Shown here one piece after another: positions 1 to 4,169 of a stretch of DNA of 6,008 nt (position 1 is the stretch's first letter; each line of letters opens with the position of its first letter). The stretch is taken from assembly GCA_003819755.1 (NCBI GenBank), contig RPQK01000500.1, forward strand, positions 1 to 6,008, given 5' to 3'. The notes below the pieces were generated by a model. That model did not search any database, had not been told where the DNA came from, and was given only the letters and a program-made list of their open reading frames with translations. A program made the translations under genes and the position numbers. The stretch comes from Acidobacteriota bacterium. GTDB taxonomy: Bacteria; Acidobacteriota; UBA6911; RPQK01.

Positions 1-1066
1 GCCGAAGGTCAGAAGGCAGGCCCAGATCCTTCTTGAGATCCTCGATCTCTTTAATGCCTTTCTCGATCGTCCCTGGATTGGCGGGTTCGTGGAGGAAGGC
101 GCTCAACGCCTCGGTCAGTTCCACCTCCGCAGCGGCTCGATTCAATCGCAGAGCGTGGGGCAAGAGGACCGCGCAAATAAAACCGTGAGCCAAGCCTTTC
201 ACAGCACCCAGGCCGGAAGCGATACCGTGAACCAGGCCTAGACCCGAGTTTGCCAGGCAGACACCGCTCAGGAAAGCAGACTGAGCCATGGCGGCACGGG
301 CCTCTCTGGATTTCGGATTCCGGTAGCATGCCCTGAGCGCGGTCCGAATGGGGGAAAGTCCCACAAGGGCCAGTAGAGTGGTCTCCGGATGCCGCTTCAC
401 CGTTATACAGGACTCAATCATCTGGGTGAGAGCGTCCATTCCACTGGCAGCCGTAACGGCCGGAGATGAGGTCCAGGTGAGCTCAGGATCCAGCAAAGCA
501 ACTTGCGGTACCAGGGCCGGATGACGAAGGCTGCGTTTAATGCCCAGCTCCGTTACGGACAGCACGGCATTGCGGGTCGCCTCGGATCCCGTTCCCGCAG
601 TTGTGGGGGCGGCGACGACGGGAAGGGGACGCGCAGTGAGCGTGGAGCGTCCCACGCCCTCCAAGTATTCGCGAACGCCGCCCGGGTTCGTCGCCATGGC
701 GGCCACCGCCTTGGCACAGTCAATCACGCTGCCGCCGCCGCAGCCGATGATGACTTGTCCCTTCTGCTCCCGGCACATTGCGGCTGCCGCATCAACCATG
801 TCGGCGGTCGGTTCTCCTTGTACCTGAAATCGCCCGACTACCTGAAAACCGTTTCGTATCAGGGATTGCTCAACCTGCTCTCGCAGGCCGGTATTCTCGG
901 CGTGAGTGTGACCAAATACCAGGAAGACATCCTTGGCGGCGCCAAGGGAAGCCAGCCAGTCGGGGAGTTCTGAGATCTTCCCATCGCCGAAGACCACGCG
1001 ACCAGGCACGGTCAGTCCTTGGCTCCGTGCCGTTTGGGTGAGCTGATTCAGGTCGAGTAGCGTCAT
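1..1066 (-). CDS. Iron-containing alcohol dehydrogenase family protein (C-terminus cut by window edge)
   Basis: A group III (Fe-ADH superfamily) NAD(P)-dependent dehydrogenase; 355 residues are visible and the family is usually about 380-390, so only the extreme C-terminus is missing. Seen: the nucleotide-binding signature GCGGGSVIDCAK (residues 108-119), PVVAAPTTAGTGSEAT (149-164), HPALVPQVALLDPELT (182-197) and the metal-site region. By alignment to FucO-type enzymes, Asp211, His280 and His294 are kept. The ligand His of the DALTH motif is Gln215 (DALTQ), and the second His of HGMAH is Ser284 (HGIAS). I recall the same changes in a widespread Fe-ADH-like subgroup, so the protein is probably functional but may use metal differently or have another substrate. 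ATG at 1066 is the first good start, but no strong Shine-Dalgarno sequence precedes it. Substrate cannot be predicted. Confidence 0.93.
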   Translation of the reverse strand, partial: MTLLDLNQLTQTARSQGLTVPGRVVFGDGKISELPDWLASLGAAKDVFLVFGHTHAENTGLREQVEQSLIRNGFQVVGRFQVQGEPTADMVDAAAAMCREQKGQVIIGCGGGSVIDCAKAVAAMATNPGGVREYLEGVGRSTLTARPLPVVAAPTTAGTGSEATRNAVLSVTELGIKRSLRHPALVPQVALLDPELTWTSSPAVTAASGMDALTQMIESCITVKRHPETTLLALVGLSPIRTALRACYRNPKSREARAAMAQSAFLSGVCLANSGLGLVHGIASGLGAVKGLAHGFICAVLLPHALRLNRAAAEVELTEALSAFLHEPANPGTIEKGIKEIEDLKKDLGLPSDLR

Positions 1067-1121
1067 GACAGTACCCAAGATGGCAGATTGCCCGGAAGAC
1101 GGCAAGGGGCGGGGGAAGACC

Positions 1122-1203
1122 TGGTTATCCACGAACCAACACGAACGAACACGAACAAAGACGCTTTTGTTCGTGTTCGTTCGTGTTGGTTCGTGGATAA
1201 CCA
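1122..1203. repeat. Perfect 38-bp palindrome made of a 10-nt tandem unit
   Basis: The arms 1122-1159 and 1166-1203 are fully Watson-Crick complementary and enclose a 6-nt loop, GACGCT (1160-1165). Each arm is itself periodic: ACGAACCAAC, ACGAACGAAC and ACGAACAAAG follow each other at 1131-1160. The outer end reads GGTTATCC/GGATAACC. The right end of the element lies 137 bp, and the left end 56 bp, upstream of the alcohol dehydrogenase start. There is no T tract on either side, so it is not a standard intrinsic terminator. I have a recollection of similar CGAAC/GTTCG palindromes scattered in intergenic DNA of environmental bacteria; the likely class is a REP/BIME-like or non-autonomous interspersed element. 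No transposase or target-site duplication is evident. Confidence 0.9.
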
Positions 1204-1234
1204 CTCCTGTCCTGGCCCTCCGGTTCTATGACCG

Positions 1235-1260
1235 TGGGCTAACCGGCTGCGGTTGGCCCA
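1235..1260. other. Stem-loop, 11 bp with GCTG tetraloop
   Basis: TGGGCTAACCG (1235-1245) pairs with CGGTTGGCCCA (1250-1260) with one T-G wobble and a 4-nt loop. No T tract follows on either strand. It may be a processing or stability element in a transcript, or a degenerate repeat unit; function unknown. Confidence 0.5.
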
Positions 1261-1267
1261 GCGTCGC

Positions 1268-1301
1268 CTGTCAGACCATCATTTCTCTGTCTGTCAGACA
1301 G
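1268..1301. promoter_or_regulatory. Possible operator: repeated CTGTCAGAC half-sites
   Basis: The 9-mer CTGTCAGAC occurs at 1268-1276 and again at 1291-1299, 23 bp apart. The second copy sits inside a 15-nt odd palindrome, CTGTCTG-T-CAGACAG (1287-1301). This has the look of a dimeric repressor site (TetR- or GntR-like), about 200-235 bp upstream of the alcohol dehydrogenase start. The protein that would bind is not in the window, and no promoter is recognisable next to it, so the call is weak. Confidence 0.25.
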
Positions 1302-1512
1302 TTGGAAGCCGCGGTGTCGGCCAGTTTCTGAGCTTCCCGGGAAAGAACCTTCAAAAAAGGGTTTCCGACCGAGTATGTTTTTTGTTAGCATCCGCCCGTG
1401 AGCGATTTTGTAGTTCAGCTCGTCGTCGTTCTGGTCAGGCACTTATCACGGACTCTTTCCGTTCTGTTTGTTTTTTCATTCTTCTTTTTCAATAACTCCC
1501 TTTACTGGGATG

Positions 1513-1617
1513 TGGCCAGCTCAATTGCGGCGTCTGTGAGACAGGCCGCATTCTACCCGTTTGCGGCTGGCCAAGAGGCGGCAGCGACGAAGTCCAGGCC
1601 GCACCGGCGGCCCGGTG
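1513..1617. other. Nested stem-loops, possible structured RNA
   Basis: TGGCCAGC (1513-1520) pairs perfectly with GCTGGCCA (1566-1573). Inside it TGCGGC (1526-1531) pairs with GCCGCA (1545-1550), and within that CTGT (1534-1537) pairs with ACAG (1541-1544) around a GAG loop. Just downstream CACCGG (1602-1607) pairs with CCGGTG (1612-1617) around CGGC; an alternative fold pairs GGCCGC (1597-1602) with GCGGCC (1607-1612). Nested pairing of this kind is more typical of RNA than of a protein-binding dyad, but the strand transcribed is not evident and I do not recognise a known RNA family. Confidence 0.35.
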
Positions 1618-1709
1618 ACACAGTTCGCCTTCGCTCTTCAGATCGCGCAATAGCTTTTTCGGGTGAAACGATCAAGGAGGGGGAGGAGGGCTGCACAGAC
1701 CCGGTTGAA

Positions 1710-1828
1710 GGATGGTGCGAAACTCCTGTCGAGTCGTGCCATCCCTAGGTCCCGGAGAGAGTTAGGCGCAACTCTCTCCGGGAGCAGGTGGCTCCTCGCG
1801 GGTACCTCCCGCGAATCGCCGAGCCGCC
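1710..1828. ncRNA. Three consecutive strong stem-loops, candidate non-coding RNA or UTR structure
   Basis: Hairpin A: 1710-1720 with 1734-1744 (11 bp, two G-T wobbles), extended by CTC/GAG around a CTGTC loop. Hairpin B: 1750-1763 with 1770-1783, 14 perfect base pairs around AGGCGC. Hairpin C: GGTGGCTC (1787-1794) with GAGCCGCC (1821-1828, one wobble), capped by TCGCGGG (1796-1802) with CCCGCGA (1808-1814). Linkers are only 5 and 3 nt, so the three could stack into one fold. I checked by eye for RNase P, tmRNA, 6S, SRP RNA and common riboswitch core motifs and found none. It could be a plus-strand small RNA, the leader of a minus-strand transcript running from the 1926-2147 gene towards the dehydrogenase, or a DNA repeat cluster. 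No terminator T tract is present. Confidence 0.35.
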
Positions 1829-1841
1829 AAAGGAGGCGCTG

Positions 1842-1927
1842 AGAACGGAGGGTTAAGGGTGAAGGGTGAGGCTTAGTCATCCCTTTAATTGGTTCATCCC
1901 TCACCTTCATCCTTTACCCTTCGTTCT
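1842..1927. repeat. 86-bp imperfect palindrome with heptad repeats, overlapping a stop codon
   Basis: Arms 1842-1871 and 1899-1927 pair with one mismatch (1854/1915), one bulged G (1866) and two G-T pairs, around a 27-nt loop. The left arm is three heptads, GGGTTAA, GGGTGAA and GGGTGAG (1850-1870); the right arm carries the matching CATCC/TTTACCC pattern. The outermost six pairs (AGAACG with CGTTCT) run into the TAG stop (1926-1928) of the small membrane protein gene, so the hairpin would form directly at the 3' end of its mRNA, either stabilising it or ending transcription. There is no U tract. The size and short-period architecture resemble the 1122-1203 palindrome, although the sequence is different. 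Confidence 0.8.
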
Positions 1928-2147
1928 AGCCTCGTCGTGCCCCGAACAACACCAGGATCACGCCTCCTGCAAGCGCTGCACCACCAAGCAGGGGAGGTAT
2001 CGATACTCTCTCGTGTTTCTCGGCGGTCGCCTCTATCGGCCCGATATCCGCGATTTTCTCTTCGGTCGTGTAGGAAAAGCCTTGGTAGGCGAGCGCAAGT
2101 GTTCCGAGGATGATGAGGACGACGCCCAGGACAAAAGTAGTTCGCAT
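1926..2147 (-). CDS. Small two-helix membrane protein, function unknown
   Basis: A 73-residue protein with a first hydrophobic helix at about residues 4-21 and a second at about 51-69 (PPLLGGAALAGGVILVLFGA), ending in Arg-Arg-Gly. The connecting loop has the pattern YTTEEKIADIGPIEATAEKHE (two adjoining parts, 26-34 and 35-46). I recall the DIGPI-ATAEK loop from many short hypothetical membrane proteins of Acidobacteriota, deltaproteobacterial groups and similar bacteria; no member that I know of has a described function. The start is well supported by AGGAGG five bases before the ATG (plus-strand CCTCCT at 2153-2158). A sigma-54 element lies 56 bp upstream. Its stop codon is embedded in the 1842-1927 palindrome. 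The cytoplasmic or periplasmic side of the loop is undetermined. Confidence 0.85.
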   Translation of the reverse strand: MRTTFVLGVVLIILGTLALAYQGFSYTTEEKIADIGPIEATAEKHERVSIPPLLGGAALAGGVILVLFGARRG

Positions 2148-2202
2148 CTAAACCTCCTCTAGCTGGCTGAATTGTTCGATTAAGTGGTCTGGAGGCTTTC
2201 AC

Positions 2203-2218
2203 TGCAATCGGTGTTCCA
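2203..2218 (-). promoter_or_regulatory. Sigma-54 (RpoN) -24/-12 promoter of the small membrane protein gene
   Basis: On the minus strand the sequence is TGGAACACCGATTGCA, against the consensus TGGCACG-N4-TTGCW: 10 of 12 defined positions match, with the invariant GG (2217-2216) and GC (2205-2204) separated by exactly 10 bp. The start of transcription would fall near 2192, giving a leader of about 45 nt that includes the AGGAGG ribosome site. It lies in the 142-bp gap after the phosphatase gene, so the small gene probably has its own start rather than depending only on read-through. Confidence 0.7.
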
Positions 2219-2289
2219 GTGCTCTTATGCGCTGTGAAGCCGATGGCAGGCGCTTTTCGCCGCCCTCGTGCTAGAATCTGCCTGAAGAA

Positions 2290-3243
2290 TCAGGGATTTT
2301 CTCCTCGCTTCTCGCGATTGGACCCTGTAGGCTTGGCATCTGCTGCCTTGGGCCTCTCGGCTTCGCGGGCGGTAACCGTCCCGCTGTCGACCGTCTGCCC
2401 CGTCCGGCTGACACTTTGAAAGTGCAGCGTGTCCCCGGTCACTTCGATGAGCATGAAAGACCGATCGGTGTCAAAGGAAGCAGCCGTCAAATCCGTCTTT
2501 TCCACGTTGCCTTTTCGGAGCTTGCCTGCTGCTCCAGAAGTGAAATATGTGATCTCTTTCTGGGGCCTAATCCGCTCGTAGAAATGCTCGTGACCGGCGA
2601 TCACAACGTCCACACCGTACTGCACGAACAACGGCTCCAGAACCTTGCGCAGCTCCAGGTCGGAGCCATGCCGGCCGCCCGATGAGTAGATAGGATGGTG
2701 GAAGAACACGATCTTCCATTTCTTGTTCGAGCCCCGAAGCTCTTTTTCGGCCCATTCCAGCTGTTCGGGACTCATATACGTCGAGTCCAAGGCGACAAAC
2801 TGAACCGGCCCTTTTTCAAAGGAGTAGTAACGTTCTCCTTCCATGTTGAAGTTCTTGTAGAAACGCTGCTCGGGGTTGTCATGGTTACCTAAAGCCGCGT
2901 AGAACTTGACTTCGGCTTTCAGCAAATCAGCGAAAGGCTCCTCGAATTTGGTCCGGTAGTCCTTGGGTTTTTCCGACCCGTACAGGTTGTCGCCCGGCAT
3001 CAGGACAAACTCGAAAGGGAACACGGCATGGCAAAGGGTCATCTGCCGGGCGACGTCCCGCTGTTTGCTTCCACCCGTTCCGGCGTCGCCGGCGACCGCG
3101 AACCGAATAGAGTCTTTCTCATTCGGCAGGCGGATCTCACAACGGGGCTCGTCCTGAGCCAGCAGGGGATCGGCTGCCGCCGCCCCCCAGACCGAGATTC
3201 CTAGGATCAGGACAAAAAAATTGAAAACACGAGCGTATTTCAT
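2290..3243 (-). CDS. Secreted purple-acid-phosphatase-type metallophosphoesterase
   Basis: A 317-residue calcineurin-like phosphoesterase, probably hydrolysing phosphomonoesters outside the cytoplasm. An N-terminal signal peptide spans about residues 1-24 (hydrophobic core FFVLILGISVWG, then AAAAD). The catalytic motifs appear in order: GDAG (Asp53), GDNLY (Asp85, Tyr88), GNHD (Asn120, His121), FHHP (His182/183), RHG (His192) and GHEH (His218, His220). Lack of the DxH first motif and presence of GDNxY is the signature of purple acid phosphatases (mammalian TRAP-like, dinuclear Fe-M centre with a Tyr ligand), not of the cyclic-nucleotide or Mre11 branches. Length matches single-domain TRAP-type enzymes. 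The last 30 or so residues are charged and look disordered. The ATG overlaps the upstream gene's stop (ATGA), indicating translational coupling with the 203-residue protein. Substrate unknown. Confidence 0.93.
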   Translation of the reverse strand: MKYARVFNFFVLILGISVWGAAAADPLLAQDEPRCEIRLPNEKDSIRFAVAGDAGTGGSKQRDVARQMTLCHAVFPFEFVLMPGDNLYGSEKPKDYRTKFEEPFADLLKAEVKFYAALGNHDNPEQRFYKNFNMEGERYYSFEKGPVQFVALDSTYMSPEQLEWAEKELRGSNKKWKIVFFHHPIYSSGGRHGSDLELRKVLEPLFVQYGVDVVIAGHEHFYERIRPQKEITYFTSGAAGKLRKGNVEKTDLTAASFDTDRSFMLIEVTGDTLHFQSVSRTGQTVDSGTVTAREAERPKAADAKPTGSNREKRGENP

Positions 3244-3851
3244 TCTGTTTTGGTTTCCGGTGATTTCTTGACTGTAGAAACGGCGCCAGGGAGGCAGTCC
3301 ACAATCATATTCGCTTTTGCATCGCGCAGAATCAAGTCGCCGCGCTTCGAGAACCGGTATTCGAGGTTGTCCGGCAATTGCGGAAGTTTCTGCAGCAAAT
3401 CCGGCGGAACCGTCGAAACAGGCTCATTTGAAGGGTATGCGGCGTTCACCTTGCAGGCGACGTGTGCAGGACTCTCCTCGGTCATAGTGGTTCGCGCCAT
3501 CTTGCCGTCTGGTCCTCGAAGATCCCCGTCCAGGATGCGCTTCAGGGAAGCAGTCACTTCGGGTGTGAACAGGCTCCCCCTGCGTGCCCCACTTCTTGCG
3601 GCAGCGATCTTCATCCTCACCGTTCGCTGATGGGCGTTGATCTCCTCCGCGCCTTCCTTGTCCTTCAGCGGCGGAAGATCCTTTTCGATCTTGGTTCGCA
3701 ACTCAACGTAAGCTTTAGCGTTTTCAATGAACCCCGCCAGGACGGGGTCGGTTACCTTTTCTGACTTCTTGTCGGCCGCCCACGCAAAGTTTGCGCCTGC
3801 AATCGTGAACATCACACACAGGATGACGCCGAGTCCTTTTGACAAATACAT
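3240..3851 (-). CDS. Secreted protein of unknown function, first gene of phosphatase operon
   Basis: A 203-residue protein with a clear Sec signal peptide (residues 1-25, cleavage likely after AWA). The mature part begins with a Lys/Glu-rich helical segment (30-65, pattern YVELRTKIEKDLPPL), then a helical region with SLFTPEV (93-99), and a more extended C-terminal half containing YPSNEPVSTVPPDLLQKLPQLP (in the range 139-160), LEYRF (163-167) and DLILRDAKANMIVDCLP (172-188). Cys133 and Cys186 are the only cysteines of the mature chain and could form a disulfide. I associate this LR-LP / FTPEV / TVPP-LLQ-LP-LP-LEYRF pattern with uncharacterised exported proteins of Acidobacteriota; no function is known to me. 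It is preceded by AGAGGAG at a normal distance and by a sigma-54 promoter giving a leader of about 19 nt. It overlaps the phosphatase gene by 4 bp, so the products are probably made together in the periplasm. Confidence 0.88.
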   Translation of the reverse strand: MYLSKGLGVILCVMFTIAGANFAWAADKKSEKVTDPVLAGFIENAKAYVELRTKIEKDLPPLKDKEGAEEINAHQRTVRMKIAAARSGARRGSLFTPEVTASLKRILDGDLRGPDGKMARTTMTEESPAHVACKVNAAYPSNEPVSTVPPDLLQKLPQLPDNLEYRFSKRGDLILRDAKANMIVDCLPGAVSTVKKSPETKTE

Positions 3852-3880
3852 AATGATCTCCTCTATCTACGTCACTCCCA

Positions 3881-3896
3881 CGCAACCCCCGTGCCA
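3881..3896 (-). promoter_or_regulatory. Sigma-54 (RpoN) -24/-12 promoter of the secreted protein/phosphatase operon
   Basis: The minus strand reads TGGCACGGGGGTTGCG: the -24 block TGGCACG is perfect, the -12 TTGC is perfect, and only the final W position differs (11 of 12). GG (3895-3894) and GC (3883-3882) are exactly 10 bp apart. Transcription would start near 3870, leaving a leader of about 19 nt that contains the AGAGGAG ribosome site and leads straight to the ATG at 3851. Such promoters are silent without an AAA+ enhancer-binding protein, so expression should be conditional. Confidence 0.82.
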
Positions 3897-4012
3897 GCCG
3901 ACGCCACTCCAGCGCCTGAGCGCGGGCCTTTCTACCGAGGGACCCGGCCGGAATAGTCTGCACTGCACTTGGTTCTCTGGTGCCGGTCGTCCTGGCCCGC
4001 TCGACCTGTACA

Positions 4013-4035
4013 GCACGGTGCTTACGGTACTGTGC
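4013..4035. promoter_or_regulatory. Candidate enhancer-binding-protein site shared by divergent promoters
   Basis: An imperfect dyad centred on 4024: GCACGGTGC (4013-4021) opposes GGTACTGTGC (4026-4035), the outer GCAC/GTGC being exact. It can also be read as a direct repeat, ACGGTGCT (4015-4022) and ACGGTACT (4024-4031), 9 bp apart. Its centre is about 154 bp upstream of the leftward and 124 bp upstream of the rightward predicted start, within the usual range for sigma-54 activators. No matching copy was found upstream of the third sigma-54 promoter, which keeps confidence low. Confidence 0.3.
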
Positions 4036-4121
4036 CGGCCGTGTCCAGGCCGGTTCCGGGAAAAATTCCCTCGTTGACCACCTTCTTCGCCGCCATCCGA
4101 TGCCACTGCAAGGCTTTGCAC

Positions 4122-4137
4122 TGGCTCGCCAGTTGCT
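4122..4137 (+). promoter_or_regulatory. Sigma-54 (RpoN) -24/-12 promoter of the Omp85-like operon
   Basis: TGGCTCGCCAGTTGCT matches TGGCACG-N4-TTGCW at 11 of 12 positions (A to T in the -24 block). GG (4123-4124) and GC (4135-4136) are exactly 10 bp apart. Transcription would start near 4148, giving a leader of about 22 nt with GAGG before the ATG at 4170. The sequence just upstream (GCAAGGCTTTGC, 4107-4118) is a small dyad, but it is too close to the -24 block to be a normal activator site. Confidence 0.8.
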
Positions 4138-4169
4138 AAGGTTTCCGCGCCGTTCGGCGAGGTAACCCT

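Larger units (their letters stand above)
1067..1925. other. Gene-free, hairpin-rich intergenic region
   Basis: About 860 bp between two minus-strand genes hold no reading frame that I can defend. What it does hold is an unusual density of inverted repeats: 1122-1203, 1235-1260, 1287-1301, 1513-1573, 1602-1617, 1710-1744, 1750-1783, 1787-1828 and 1842-1927, the main ones listed separately. A T-rich stretch lies at about 1374-1500 on the plus strand, including a weak 5-bp stem (1448-1452 with 1458-1462) followed by an interrupted T tract. A poor promoter-like TAGCAT occurs at 1386-1391. The 116-codon frame beginning GTG at 1398 would be leaderless behind that box, but its translation (Phe/Val-rich, then Arg/Ser-rich) resembles no family I know. 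Confidence 0.75.
3852..4169. promoter_or_regulatory. Divergent regulatory region with two sigma-54 promoters
   Basis: This 318-bp gap separates the two oppositely transcribed operons and holds no gene. It contains a leftward -24/-12 element (3881-3896), a rightward one (4122-4137), with predicted transcript starts 278 bp apart, and between them a dyad at 4013-4035, a second dyad CCGGCC/GGCCGG at 4035-4053, the 8-bp palindrome CTGTACAG at 4006-4013, and GGGAA-AAA-TTCCC at 4059-4071. The arrangement is what one expects if one enhancer-binding protein serves both promoters. No clear sigma-70-type promoter was seen. Confidence 0.65.

Noticed and set aside
503..973. Long plus-strand open frame opposite the alcohol dehydrogenase
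   Set aside because: It is the antisense shadow of a clearly recognisable Fe-ADH coding region and matches no family.
1245..1260. Minus-strand TGGGCCAACCGCAGCC as a sigma-54 promoter for the alcohol dehydrogenase
   Set aside because: Spacing fits, but the -24 block is poor, the TT before GC is missing, and it lies almost 200 bp from the start codon; it is half of a stem-loop.
1448..1478. ACGGA/TCCGT stem followed by a T-rich run as an intrinsic terminator
   Set aside because: Five-bp stem and interrupted T tract, with no identified upstream plus-strand gene to terminate.
1513..1528. TGG...TTGC resembling a fourth sigma-54 promoter
   Set aside because: GG to GC spacing is 11 bp instead of 10, and no gene follows.
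1717..1730. CGAAAC...GTC, reminiscent of hammerhead ribozyme pieces
   Set aside because: No CUGANGA core upstream and no three-stem arrangement; the bases form a simple hairpin.
1398..1748. GTG-initiated 116-codon plus-strand frame, leaderless behind a TAGCAT box
   Set aside because: The -35 region is poor, the translation shifts from a Phe/Val-rich stretch to an Arg/Ser-rich one without family resemblance, and the 3' third lies over strong hairpins.
1761..1767. GTTAGGC, resembling an integron attC core site (GTTRRRY)
   Set aside because: No matching RYYYAAC inverse core nearby and no integrase or cassette structure; it is part of the loop and stem of the 1750-1783 hairpin.
2243..2290. GGCG/CGCC hairpin after the phosphatase gene as a terminator
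   Set aside because: Stem of only about 4 bp and no T tract in the direction of transcription.
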